43,464 nucleotides of DNA. Origin: JAABVY01 sp964496505. Lineage in GTDB: Bacteria; Zixibacteria; MSB-5A5; JAABVY01. The first letter of the stretch is position 1. Each line of letters opens with the position of its first letter. Both the position numbers and the translations under genes were made by a program. Positions 6,406 to 14,641 of the stretch are shown here, piece by piece. The stretch lies in contig CAZBZV010000036.1 of NCBI GenBank assembly GCA_964496505.1, forward strand, positions 1 to 43,464, written 5' to 3'. The notes beneath the pieces were generated by a model that did no database searches, had not been told where the DNA came from, and saw nothing but the letters and a program-made list of their open reading frames with translations.

Positions 6406-8769
6406 GTGATACAATCGTTTATGCAAAGATCAAAATTAACCATTTCAGCGGCAATTTTGCTTTCGCTTATGCTGGCCCTTCCGCTTGCGGCCCAGCAGAA
6501 AGAGGGCTTCAACGGCTTCGAACAGGATAAGCAGGCCGAACTGGGTCAGTTACCCCGATGGAGAGACGGGGGGGCGCCCTATAACGATAAGCAGTCTCTG
6601 GAACCATTACAGGTCAGCCTGGAGGCCCTGAAAGATATGCCGACTACCGGTTATATTGAATCCCCGCCGGAATACTCGGCCTCGCGCGGTGTGCTTTTCA
6701 GCTATTTCTCCACGGCCTGGGATGGGGTTGTAACGGATATGGTGGTGGCATTAACATCCGATCCGGCTTATGATGAAATCGCTTATGTTTGTGTAACCAA
6801 CTCCTCTCAGCAGAGTAATGCCTATTCCGCTTTCTCCTCCGCGGGTGCGGATATGAGCAAGGTGGAGTTTATTGTAGAGCCCATGGATGCGCTCTGGATC
6901 AGGGATTACGGCCCGCATTTCATCTGGCAGGATAATACCCTGGCTCTGGCCAACAGCCAGTATTATCCCACACGTACTCTGGATAACTTTATTCCGGAGC
7001 TTGTGGGTACGGATCATTTCCAGATTCCCACTTATGATATGGGCCTTTACTATTCCGGCGGAAACTTCCAGCCGGGAAAGAACCGTAACGGCTTCGTGAC
7101 CGCGCTAATTGAGCTCGATAATCCCAGCAGCGAGGGGTTCGACCCGAATTTTATTGCCGGGCTGTATCAAAAATATCAGGGAATTGATACTTTGCATATA
7201 ATGCCCCAGCTTCCGTTCAGCGTTGACGGTACCGGGCATATCGACATGTGGATGTATATTGTCGACGAGGACGATGTCATTATATCGGAATTCCTGCCCG
7301 GCTCCAATGCGACTGCTATTGCTATCACAGATAACGCGGTGCCCTATATGGAAAGTCTTGGTTATACGGTGCATCGCACACCGGCCTGGAACTCATCTCA
7401 TCCATCTACCGGTTACCTGACTCACTGGACTTACACCAATGCGCTGCGTGTAAACGACAGAATCCTTGTACCTGTTTATGGGCCAAGTTATCCCACATAC
7501 GCCGATGAGGACTCAGTAGCACTGGCTGCCTGGGAAGCCGCAGCCGGCCCCTCGGTGGAAATCATTCCAATCGATTCATACGATATAATCTGGGCTGCCG
7601 GGGCGCTGCATTGCATTACCATGCAGGTGCCGCTTTATGAAGATCCCGCGCCCTCGGGGCATGTGCTCTGGCCCGACGGGGGAGAGCTGTTTGCCGGAGG
7701 TACGGTGGAGACGATTAAATGGGAATGCACCGACACCGATAATGAAGCGCTCGATAAGGTTGTACTCTATTATTCCACAGATGATGGCGCCAATTACGAT
7801 TTAATCGACACTGTACCCGATACCGGAAGCTATGACTGGACTGTCCCGGACATTTTTGCCGAACAGTGTAGAGTAAAGGTCGTGGCTGTTTCGCAGGACA
7901 GCGATGAGTACGAAGCTGTCAGCGCAGGTGCTTTCGAGATAGCATCATGCCAGCAGACTCTCTACGATTTTTCTTCAGGCGCCGGAGTGGATAAATTCGC
8001 CTACGGTGATCAGACCTCGAGCTGGTCGTCGATAAGCGGCAACCGCACACCGGTAAGTACCGAAATAGAGAGTATAATATCCGGCTCTTATGCCAAAATT
8101 GCCGCCTCCGATGCCACTGGCAATGATTATGATCCCAACCGCTATAAATCAATGGATCCCAACAATGGCTGGGAGTCGACGCATATTTTCGAATTCACTC
8201 TTACAGATGATTTGGCGGAGATTGATGATATCGAGGTCTTTTGGGAAGGCTATTCCGATCAGTGCTCGATGATGGAAATGTATGTCTGGGATTATACTGC
8301 CGGGGAATGGTGTGACGGCGAAGGGTTGTTCGACCAGAACCGTTTCATGGATAACTGGGCGGGAAACCGTGACGGCTACCTTGAAAAGCATATCCGTTCC
8401 GACTTCGACCGTTATGTTGACGGCAGCGGCCAGTTCACTGTCCTGCTTTATTCCGAACGCGGTCCGGACGGCTCCTATGTGAATTACAATCCGACCCTGC
8501 ACGATTATATGTCGGTAATTGTATCGACCAGGGAAGATCAGTATGTTTGCGGCGATGCCGATGCCAGCGGCGCAGTGAATGTCTCTGACGCCGTTAGAAT
8601 AACAAATTATATTTTCATCGGCGGAACAGCGCCCGATCCGTTTGAATCCGGAGACACGAACTGTGACGGCAACGTTAATATCTCCGATGTGGTCGTGATT
8701 ATCAACTACGTCTTCATCGGCGGCAACGCGCCATGCGATACCAACGGGGATGATATCCCGGATTGCTAA
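6406..8769 (+). CDS. Secreted peptidylarginine-deiminase/agmatine-deiminase-like enzyme with C-terminal dockerin
   Basis: Guanidino-modifying hydrolase of the PPAD/agmatine deiminase family. Numbering from the ATG at 6400, the catalytic set is complete: WIRDYGP (Asp169), GTGHIDMW (His280, Asp282) and nucleophile Cys405 in GALHCITMQ, in the order and spacing of Porphyromonas PAD. A signal peptide (LTISAAILLSLMLALPLAA) shows export, which favours arginine in proteins or peptides over free agmatine as substrate. Then come an Ig-like domain (about 418-510), a jelly-roll-like domain (about 515-715) and a two-repeat dockerin-like module (about 722-778) ending NGDDIPDC. GTG at 6406 is preferred because AGGAGGT ends at 6399, abutting the ATG at 6400 but six bases before the GTG. 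A strong terminator follows. Confidence 0.88.
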   Translation: MIQSFMQRSKLTISAAILLSLMLALPLAAQQKEGFNGFEQDKQAELGQLPRWRDGGAPYNDKQSLEPLQVSLEALKDMPTTGYIESPPEYSASRGVLFSYFSTAWDGVVTDMVVALTSDPAYDEIAYVCVTNSSQQSNAYSAFSSAGADMSKVEFIVEPMDALWIRDYGPHFIWQDNTLALANSQYYPTRTLDNFIPELVGTDHFQIPTYDMGLYYSGGNFQPGKNRNGFVTALIELDNPSSEGFDPNFIAGLYQKYQGIDTLHIMPQLPFSVDGTGHIDMWMYIVDEDDVIISEFLPGSNATAIAITDNAVPYMESLGYTVHRTPAWNSSHPSTGYLTHWTYTNALRVNDRILVPVYGPSYPTYADEDSVALAAWEAAAGPSVEIIPIDSYDIIWAAGALHCITMQVPLYEDPAPSGHVLWPDGGELFAGGTVETIKWECTDTDNEALDKVVLYYSTDDGANYDLIDTVPDTGSYDWTVPDIFAEQCRVKVVAVSQDSDEYEAVSAGAFEIASCQQTLYDFSSGAGVDKFAYGDQTSSWSSISGNRTPVSTEIESIISGSYAKIAASDATGNDYDPNRYKSMDPNNGWESTHIFEFTLTDDLAEIDDIEVFWEGYSDQCSMMEMYVWDYTAGEWCDGEGLFDQNRFMDNWAGNRDGYLEKHIRSDFDRYVDGSGQFTVLLYSERGPDGSYVNYNPTLHDYMSVIVSTREDQYVCGDADASGAVNVSDAVRITNYIFIGGTAPDPFESGDTNCDGNVNISDVVVIINYVFIGGNAPCDTNGDDIPDC

Positions 8770-8790
8770 GAGATAATAAATCTACTTTAT

Positions 8791-8823
8791 AAAGACCCGC
8801 CCCAAAATGGGCGGGTCTTTTTA
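8791..8823 (+). terminator. Intrinsic terminator after the deiminase gene
   Basis: A perfect 12-bp stem AAAGACCCGCCC / GGGCGGGTCTTT around AAAAT, continuing into T-rich sequence. Confidence 0.9.
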
Positions 8824-8889
8824 TTTGTCTTTTGCGCGGATTTTCCATTGGCGCAAACAAAATCCTAATAACATCTATTTCGTTTTCAA

Positions 8890-8917
8890 TTGACAAATAT
8901 CTACCGTATGCTATATT
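8890..8917 (+). promoter_or_regulatory. Promoter of the 14-repeat protein gene
   Basis: Consensus TTGACA at 8890-8895, a 16-bp spacer and TATATT at 8912-8917, 78 bp before the ATG. Confidence 0.65.
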
Positions 8918-8994
8918 TTATTCTAATTGGGATATCTTCCGGACTCGCAATTTGAAATTATTTTAATATTGACCATACCCGCAGGAGGGGCGCC

Positions 8995-11511
8995 ATGAGA
9001 AAAACATTGTTTCTTGTATTATCAGTCATGGTTATTTTCTTTTCAATTGAATCAACTGGCTATGATCAGGATAAATCGTATTCAAAGAATGAAAATTTGG
9101 GAGCTATAGAGAAATCTAAGAACTTGAATAAAAATAATGGCATCTCTGCCGGTAATTTTCTAACACCCGACGGTCAATTTGACCTGGAAGCGGTCCGTCG
9201 TTCAGGATATGAAGGTCCTCTCGACATCTCTGGTTTTAAACCGATTATCGATCCAAATACAGGCGAACCATCATTCTTACCATCAAATCGAAAACAGGTG
9301 TCTGATCTTCCTGACGATCTTTATTGGGACAATAGCATCTCTCCATCTGTCGGGGGGATTGGCCCTTTCCCTTACTGCGCGATAGCTTATGATGATAAAT
9401 TGATTGTTGGTGGGAGTTTAACAGCCGCTGAAGATATTGTCATACAGAACATCGCCGCTTGGGATGGCTCCAATTGGTCCTCTCTTAGCTCCGGGATGAA
9501 CGGAAGTGTTTATGCCCTTACGGTATATAATGGCCAATTGATAGCGGGAGGCTCTTTTACTACCGCCGGAGGAGCTAATGCAAATCGCATTGCTATTTGG
9601 GATAGCTCGAATTGGGCTTCTCTTGGCTTGGGTATGAATGGCACGGTTTCTGCGCTTACAGTGTATAATGGCAAGTTGATAGCGGGAGGATCTTTTACCA
9701 CAGCCGGAGGAACCAATGCCAATCGAATTGCCGCTTGGGATGGCTCAAACTGGACAGCTCTCGGCTCAGGCACGAATAATAGTGTCGAGGCCCTAATAGT
9801 GTATGATGATAAGCTAATTGCAGGAGGCTTCTTTACCGCTGCTGGAGATTCAACTGTGAATTATATTGCCTCCTGGGCTGATTCAACATGGTCTTCTTTG
9901 AATTCTGGTATGGATGCATATGTTGATGCTTTTGCAATTTTTGATTATGATCTTATTGCGGGTGGGGTGTTTTATTCTGCGGGAGGGGTCAGTGTCGATA
10001 ATATCGCCTCTTGGAATGGATCGACTTGGTCGCCCCTCGGCTCTGGTGTAAATAATAGAGTCTGTGATTTAACGATATACCAAAACCAATTGTTTGTAGG
10101 CGGAACCTTTACTAATGCCGGAGGAATAAATGCTGCCTATGTTGCCGTCTGGAATGGTTCCGGATGGTCAGCCATTGGTTCTGGAGTTAGTGCACATGTA
10201 TATACACTTACAGTTTATGATGAGCAGCTGATTGCAGGAGGATCTTTTTATAATGCTGGAGGAAATAGTGCAGTCTATATTGCCTCTTGGAATGGTTCGA
10301 ACTGGGCTGCACTTGGAATGGGAATGGGTGGCAGGGTACTCAGCCTGGCGGTCTATAATGATCAGTTGATTGGGGGTGGCCTTTTTACAACTGTTGGAGG
10401 AGTCAGCACGAATCGAATCGCCGCATGGGATGGTGTCAACTGGTATTCTCTCGGATTGGGAATGGATTATGGGGTACATGGATTAACGGTCTATGATGAT
10501 AAGCTGATCGCTGGTGGCTTGTTTTATAGTGCAGGAGGAACCGTTGTCTATTTTATCGCGGCATGGGACGGCCTCAACTGGATCTCTCTCGGATCGGGGA
10601 CAAATAATAGGGTTTCAGCCCTTACGGTATATAATGGCCAGTTGATAGCGGGAGGATCTTTTACCACTGCCGGTGAAACCAGTGCAAATCGCATTGCCGC
10701 GTGGAATGGCTCTAACTGGAATCCTCTTGGCACGGGCATGAATGGAACTGTTTCTGCGCTTGCAGTGCATAATGGTAATTTGATAGCAGGAGGATCTTTT
10801 ACCACTGCCGGCGGAACCAGTGCAAATCACATTGCCTCGTGGAATGGCTCCAACTGGAATCCTCTTGGCACAGGCATGAATAATAATGTTATGGCCCTAA
10901 CAGTATATGATGGTAAGCTAACTGCCGGGGGATATTTTACCACAGCTGGAGATTCAACTGCAAATTATATCGCGTTTCTTGATGACTCAGGGTGGAGGAG
11001 TGTCGGAACCGGTATGAATTGGTACGTGAATGCATTGGCTGTCCACGGCCATCTGCTAATAGCTGGGGGGGCTTTTACTACAGCCGGGGGAACTAATGCC
11101 AGTCGTATTGCCTCTTGGGATGGCTCATCTTGGACTCCCCTTGGTTCAGGGACGGATGGATATGTTGATGCCTTAGTCATTTATGACAGTGTATTGATAG
11201 CAGGAGGGGTTTTCATTACTGCAGGAAATAAAGTGTCAGCATTCCTCTCCCAATGGACGAAGCCGACATATTTTTGCGGCGACGCAAATAATGATGGTTC
11301 AATAAATATAAGCGATGCAGTTTGGATTATTAATTACGTTTTTGTAAGTGGCCCAGAACCTGATCCGTTTTTGTCGGGTGAGGTGAATTGCGACGGTGCA
11401 GTAAATGTCAGTGATGCTGTTTGGTTAATAAATTATGTATTTGTTGGGGGTAATGATCCCTGTGATTCAGATCCAGGATCACCAAACGGTGATGGCGTCC
11501 CGGATTGCTAA
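8995..11511 (+). CDS. Secreted protein with fourteen 46-residue propeller-type repeats and C-terminal dockerin
   Basis: An 838-residue exported protein with signal peptide MRKTLFLVLSVMVIFFSIES and AGGAGG before the ATG. After a linker of about 110 residues come fourteen tandem repeats of consensus VxALTVYNGQLIAGGSFTTA then GG..AN.IA.WDGSNW..LGSGMN. From repeat 2 (codon at 9499) to repeat 14 (codon at 11155) the spacing is 1656 bases, exactly 12 units of 138, with no insertion or deletion. Each unit looks like one or two propeller strands pairs (kelch/delta-60-like), and fourteen would suit two seven-bladed propellers. The tail is a two-repeat dockerin-like module (CGDANNDGSINISDAV, then a second copy) ending NGDGVPDC. 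A surface-binding role is likely, but no enzyme motif is seen. Confidence 0.85.
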   Translation: MRKTLFLVLSVMVIFFSIESTGYDQDKSYSKNENLGAIEKSKNLNKNNGISAGNFLTPDGQFDLEAVRRSGYEGPLDISGFKPIIDPNTGEPSFLPSNRKQVSDLPDDLYWDNSISPSVGGIGPFPYCAIAYDDKLIVGGSLTAAEDIVIQNIAAWDGSNWSSLSSGMNGSVYALTVYNGQLIAGGSFTTAGGANANRIAIWDSSNWASLGLGMNGTVSALTVYNGKLIAGGSFTTAGGTNANRIAAWDGSNWTALGSGTNNSVEALIVYDDKLIAGGFFTAAGDSTVNYIASWADSTWSSLNSGMDAYVDAFAIFDYDLIAGGVFYSAGGVSVDNIASWNGSTWSPLGSGVNNRVCDLTIYQNQLFVGGTFTNAGGINAAYVAVWNGSGWSAIGSGVSAHVYTLTVYDEQLIAGGSFYNAGGNSAVYIASWNGSNWAALGMGMGGRVLSLAVYNDQLIGGGLFTTVGGVSTNRIAAWDGVNWYSLGLGMDYGVHGLTVYDDKLIAGGLFYSAGGTVVYFIAAWDGLNWISLGSGTNNRVSALTVYNGQLIAGGSFTTAGETSANRIAAWNGSNWNPLGTGMNGTVSALAVHNGNLIAGGSFTTAGGTSANHIASWNGSNWNPLGTGMNNNVMALTVYDGKLTAGGYFTTAGDSTANYIAFLDDSGWRSVGTGMNWYVNALAVHGHLLIAGGAFTTAGGTNASRIASWDGSSWTPLGSGTDGYVDALVIYDSVLIAGGVFITAGNKVSAFLSQWTKPTYFCGDANNDGSINISDAVWIINYVFVSGPEPDPFLSGEVNCDGAVNVSDAVWLINYVFVGGNDPCDSDPGSPNGDGVPDC
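9499..11274 (+). repeat. Tandem 138-bp coding repeats
   Basis: Thirteen in-phase 138-bp units (46 codons) follow a diverged first unit. Units 10 and 11, around 10620-10880, are nearly identical at DNA level (TGGAATCCTCTTGGCAC and GGAGGATCTTTTACCACTGC recur in both), as are parts of units 2, 3, 10 and 11, which indicates recent duplication or gene conversion. The other units are diverged at DNA level but keep the reading phase. Confidence 0.85.
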
Positions 11512-11534
11512 TCCGATTGAAACTTAAATAATTT

Positions 11535-11573
11535 AAAAAAGCCGATCCCATTCCTACGGGATCGGCTTTTTTT
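11535..11573 (+). terminator. Intrinsic terminator after the 14-repeat gene
   Basis: A 15-bp stem, AAAAAAGCCGATCCC with GGGATCGGCTTTTTT, around ATTCCTAC, with a T tract. Confidence 0.9.
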
Positions 11574-11596
11574 GTGAAATCGAATTTTTGTCTTGC

Positions 11597-11624
11597 TTTA
11601 AAATCTCTTATTGTGCAATATAAT
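11597..11624 (+). promoter_or_regulatory. Candidate promoter of the small exported peptide
   Basis: A perfect TATAAT at 11619-11624 with a weak TTTAAA at 11597-11602 (16-bp spacer). It sits just after the upstream terminator. Confidence 0.4.
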
Positions 11625-11707
11625 AGGGTATAGGTGTCCACATTGCTCCATTGATCACAGCACCAGGGATGGTCATCCGAATCTTACAGGGAAGGAGGTG
11701 AAACTTC

Positions 11708-11911
11708 ATGAAGGCTATGCGAAGAATCAAGGCGCTGGCTTTGTTCGTTGCGATTATTGCCCTGGGCGCGGTCATGTTTACTGTGGCTACCCCGGATACC
11801 GCTTCGGCCAAAGACTGCTGCTGGGTGATGGTCTGCACAACTCAGCCCCCGATTGTCTGCTGGGAGGAATGTGTGCCATGCCCTCCGCTGCCGCCGCCCC
11901 CCGGGCCGTAG
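11708..11911 (+). CDS. Small exported Cys/Pro-rich peptide, unknown function
   Basis: I do not recognise this family. It is 67 residues: a Sec signal peptide (KAMRRIKALALFVAI, hydrophobic core, cleavage near TASA) and a mature part of about 32 residues with six cysteines (DCC, MVC, IVC, EEC, VPC), aromatic residues and a Pro-rich tail PCPPLPPPPGP. AAGGAGGTG at 11692-11700 is seven bases from the ATG, a near-ideal start. A promoter lies before it and a terminator after it, so it appears to be its own transcription unit, which argues it is real. The oxidised peptide could hold three disulfides in the periplasm or outside. A metal-binding role or a toxin-like or signalling peptide is possible, but nothing decides. 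Confidence 0.7.
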   Translation: MKAMRRIKALALFVAIIALGAVMFTVATPDTASAKDCCWVMVCTTQPPIVCWEECVPCPPLPPPPGP

Positions 11912-11974
11912 TGTGAGCCCAATTCTGTATGGGAAGTATCTTACGGAAGGAACCGATTGGAAGTCCTTCAGCGA

Positions 11975-12010
11975 GCACGCCGATTGAATTCGGCGTGCCC
12001 TTATTTTTTA
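11975..12010 (+). terminator. Intrinsic terminator after the small peptide gene
   Basis: Stem GCACGCCG / CGGCGTGC around ATTGAATT, then CCTTATTTTTT. It abuts the end of the convergent PilZ gene. Confidence 0.8.
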
Positions 12011-12448
12011 CCTCGCCCCCAGGCCGAATAGTTTTGAAATAAGTCCCGGTTTCTCCGTCTTCTCGGTTTCATAGCGGGCATTCAAATCCTCATTATATCT
12101 GGCCATCCATTCATGAATCAATTCCCGTACAATGTCTGCATCCTTTTTGGTTGGGAATCTGAGCACATAACCGGAGTAGTATCTTCCGGTCTCATCGTAC
12201 TTTTTGCACCAGCGGCATTCGGCGTCGAAAAACACTTCCTCTCGCCCTTCGATTTTCTTTTTCAACGGCACCCGGCAATAGTATACCTCGGAAACGGTGG
12301 TGGGAACCTCGCTTTTAAGCTTCATACCCCGCGCCGACATATCCACCACAATTCCCATCGGCTGCCGTGTGTTTAAATCGAAAGCTGTAAGCGTCTCGGC
12401 CGCTTTGCGCCTGACTTTTGGCTGCATGTCCTGATCTAATACTTTCAT
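12008..12448 (-). CDS. PilZ-domain protein (predicted cyclic-di-GMP receptor)
   Basis: About 146 residues from the ATG at 12448. The longer in-frame start at 12592 is rejected because GGGAG sits eight bases before the 12448 codon and the PilZ homology starts just after it. RRKAAETLTAFDL supplies the arginine-containing entry and DMSARGMKLKSE the D/NxSxxG motif that bind cyclic-di-GMP in PilZ proteins. The first Arg motif is RRKAA rather than an obvious RxxxR, so binding strength is uncertain. The C-terminus is basic and helical. No signal peptide, so it is cytoplasmic. It lies convergent to the small peptide gene and divergent from the SdrD-like lipoprotein. No diguanylate cyclase is present in the window. 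Confidence 0.82.
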   Translation of the reverse strand: MKVLDQDMQPKVRRKAAETLTAFDLNTRQPMGIVVDMSARGMKLKSEVPTTVSEVYYCRVPLKKKIEGREEVFFDAECRWCKKYDETGRYYSGYVLRFPTKKDADIVRELIHEWMARYNEDLNARYETEKTEKPGLISKLFGLGAR

Positions 12449-12898
12449 AATATACTCCCTTGGCCTCCTCTTGATCTCTATCGGATTGAAAACGGGCTGT
12501 ATTGAAGGATTCTCGCATTTTGTCGAATAAGATACAGCGCTGTTTAAAAGAGAATCACGGCTGTTCAGAAATAAAACCGGATTTTCGGGCAATAAATTCT
12601 GAAATGAATTTCGGAGATTTTTAAATGATATTATCGACTTGATAATATTCTGCGATATGTGATTAAATTAGTTCAAAAGTGAACGATCAATGAGCATTTT
12701 GAGACTTTTTTGTACAAATGCAATGGTCACGAAAAGCACATGAAGTATAATGATTTAACTATCCCTTTTTACCCCGAAAGAGCGCCGGATTTTTTACCGA
12801 TAATTTATTTGGAAGGTTTCATACCGAAACCTCGTCGCAGAAAATCCTGACCGGGGGCTTTAAGCCCGCGGTGATTTATAAGAAATGAGGTGATGCTT
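12449..12898. other. 450-bp intergenic region with two palindromes and two hairpins
   Basis: It separates divergent genes. It contains a perfect 8-bp inverted repeat ATATTATC-GACTT-GATAATAT at 12628-12648, a GTTCA-AAAG-TGAAC repeat at 12671-12684, and, nearer the lipoprotein gene, hairpins AGGTTTC-ATACC-GAAACCT at 12814-12832 and GGGCT-TTA-AGCCC at 12855-12867. A TATAAT occurs near 12751 without a good -35. No gene is supported. Confidence 0.6.
12814..12867 (+). promoter_or_regulatory. Tandem hairpins in the leader of the SdrD-like lipoprotein gene
   Basis: A 7-bp stem loop (12814-12832) and a 5-bp GC-rich stem loop (12855-12867) lie 30-85 bases before the ATG at 12899. They could be a structured 5' leader. 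I tested the c-di-GMP (GEMM) and other familiar riboswitch consensus words by eye without a match. Confidence 0.35.
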
Positions 12899-14395
12899 AT
12901 GTTTAAGCTTACCAATATTATCCTGGCCTTTGCCCTGATCCTGCTGTTGACAGCCGGATGCTCAGAGCAAAATAATCCGACTGGATCGACCGCTTCCACA
13001 AAAAAAGAGGCCGTAGCGGCTGAAAGTGTGGTAATACCTGCGGATGCCAGTCTCGATTCGGCTAAAATGTTTGTGACTGTGTCAATGACAAGCAGTGAAA
13101 CGGTGAATATTCATCGCATAACGGCGGAATGGAATGAGATGGATGTGACCTGGAACAGCTTCAACGGTAGTTATGATAATAACTCCGAAGCATCGTTTAC
13201 ACCGGAATCATACGGCGAAATTGGCGTGAACATCACACCGCTGGCAGCAACCTGGTTTTATGGTTCAGAGCCGAATTATGGTATTGTGCTCAGGCAGGGC
13301 GCTTCGGTTTCTCAATATCGTAGCAGCGAATACGGGGAGCTTTCCGCCCGTCCCAGACTGGAGCTTTATACCTCCACACAATCGGGGGCGGAGACTTTCG
13401 TAATAGAGGAAACCGGCGCGGGCGAAGTTGCGGATGCCTTTATCGGCGGCAATTTCCCCACCGGAAATAACGGCGCCGCGCCCATGCTGATGGTAGGTAA
13501 CTCATTCGGCTTTGAACAGCAGGCCTTAATCAGATTCAACTTTGTGGTCGAGGAGGCCCAGGAAGAACTGGTCGCGGTAGGGGACAGGGTCTGGGAAGAC
13601 CTTGATTCCGACGGCATACAGGATGCTGGTGAGCCGGGCATCGCTGATGTCAGGATAGATTTATACGGCTGCGATGGACGCATGATTGAAGGTGCATTGA
13701 CAGATGCCGAAGGCTATTATCTCTTCGACAGACTCAGCCTCGGAGAATACTATCTGGTCTTCCATGCTCCCGGCGATTATATTATCAGCCTTCCGGATCA
13801 GGGAAGCGATGATGCTGACAGCGATGCCCAGCCTTCTACAGGCGAAACCGTATGCTTTGTTCTGGACTCCGCAGGTGAATACACCGGCTGGGATGCTGGT
13901 TTTTATCTGCCCGCAATTGAAGAAGATAACGGCTGTACACATGGGCTTCACTACTGGAAAAGGCAGTGCGATTTTCGCCAGATGCGTCTGCATAACAGCG
14001 AAATTGACGGCTATCTGCCGATCTGGCTGGGCACCGAAGGGGGGAGAAGAAGCCTTAAGATTAGTGATTCTCGTGACGCGCGAAGAATATTTTTCCTGGC
14101 ATTATTCTGGAGATCGTCGAATGGCATCCTCAGGCTTTACCCGCATCTTCTGACCGCTAAGCTGAATATAGCGGCCGGGGCGGATGATGAGGCCATTGCA
14201 GATGCAATCCTGGAAGCAGATCAATTTCTGGCGGAGCATGGTTTTCTCTCCTGGTATAAATTAAGCCGGGATGAAAGAAAGCAGTTGATTATATGGAAAA
14301 ACCTGTTCAGGTCCTATAACAATGGCAAAATCGGACCGGGCTCATGTGTTGAAGATCAGGGCGGAATTGATATTGAAATTGGAACCAATCGCTGA
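12899..14395 (+). CDS. Lipoprotein with DNRLRE-like and SdrD B-like domains
   Basis: The ATG at 12899 is chosen over GTG 12890 and ATG 12893 because GAGGTG at 12887-12892 is six bases upstream. A lipoprotein signal follows: LLTAGC with the lipidated Cys at residue 21 and Ser-Glu after it. Domains in order: a DNRLRE-type beta domain (about 45-170, with AEWNEMDVTWNS typical of it), an SdrD B-like/Cna-B fold (about 225-335, VGDRVWEDLDSDGIQDAGEPG and GYYLFDRL), then a Cys-bounded helical module beginning CTHGLHYWKRQC with LLTAKLNIAAGA, a YWK...AKLN pattern seen at the ends of other SdrD-like proteins. It is probably a surface-exposed structural protein. No catalytic motif. A strong hairpin follows the gene. 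Confidence 0.8.
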   Translation: MFKLTNIILAFALILLLTAGCSEQNNPTGSTASTKKEAVAAESVVIPADASLDSAKMFVTVSMTSSETVNIHRITAEWNEMDVTWNSFNGSYDNNSEASFTPESYGEIGVNITPLAATWFYGSEPNYGIVLRQGASVSQYRSSEYGELSARPRLELYTSTQSGAETFVIEETGAGEVADAFIGGNFPTGNNGAAPMLMVGNSFGFEQQALIRFNFVVEEAQEELVAVGDRVWEDLDSDGIQDAGEPGIADVRIDLYGCDGRMIEGALTDAEGYYLFDRLSLGEYYLVFHAPGDYIISLPDQGSDDADSDAQPSTGETVCFVLDSAGEYTGWDAGFYLPAIEEDNGCTHGLHYWKRQCDFRQMRLHNSEIDGYLPIWLGTEGGRRSLKISDSRDARRIFFLALFWRSSNGILRLYPHLLTAKLNIAAGADDEAIADAILEADQFLAEHGFLSWYKLSRDERKQLIIWKNLFRSYNNGKIGPGSCVEDQGGIDIEIGTNR

Positions 14396-14428
14396 TCGGG
14401 TTTAAGAGAAGACAGGACCCCTTATAGA

Positions 14429-14456
14429 AAGGCGGAGACAAATATGTCTCCGCCTT
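14429..14456 (+). terminator. Hairpin between convergent genes, possible terminator
   Basis: A perfect 12-bp stem AAGGCGGAGACA / TGTCTCCGCCTT around AATA. The following T tract is poor on both strands, so termination efficiency is uncertain. Confidence 0.55.
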
Positions 14457-14641
14457 GCATATCTCAGAGTAGCTGATTTTGTTTTACTTTAAGCTAATCC
14501 GGATAGGGGGCTTTGCGCCGCATTTGCCAAATCCAGAATTATATATGGCAAATAAAGAATACCATTCGCGCTGACAAACAACTTGAGGTGTTACCGCAAA
14601 GCTCATTACGGATTGAAATTTGATTTGGCAGATGGACATTA

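Noticed and set aside
9499..11274. Possible CRISPR-like or satellite array
   Set aside because: The 138-bp periodicity is coding, in phase, and without spacers; it is a protein repeat.
12890..12898. GTG 12890 and ATG 12893 as starts of the SdrD-like lipoprotein
   Set aside because: They overlap the GAGGTG ribosome site; ATG 12899 is correctly spaced and gives a standard lipoprotein signal.
12449..12898. Cyclic-di-GMP (GEMM) riboswitch near the PilZ gene
   Set aside because: Hairpins are present but the conserved GEMM words and loop-receptor features are absent.
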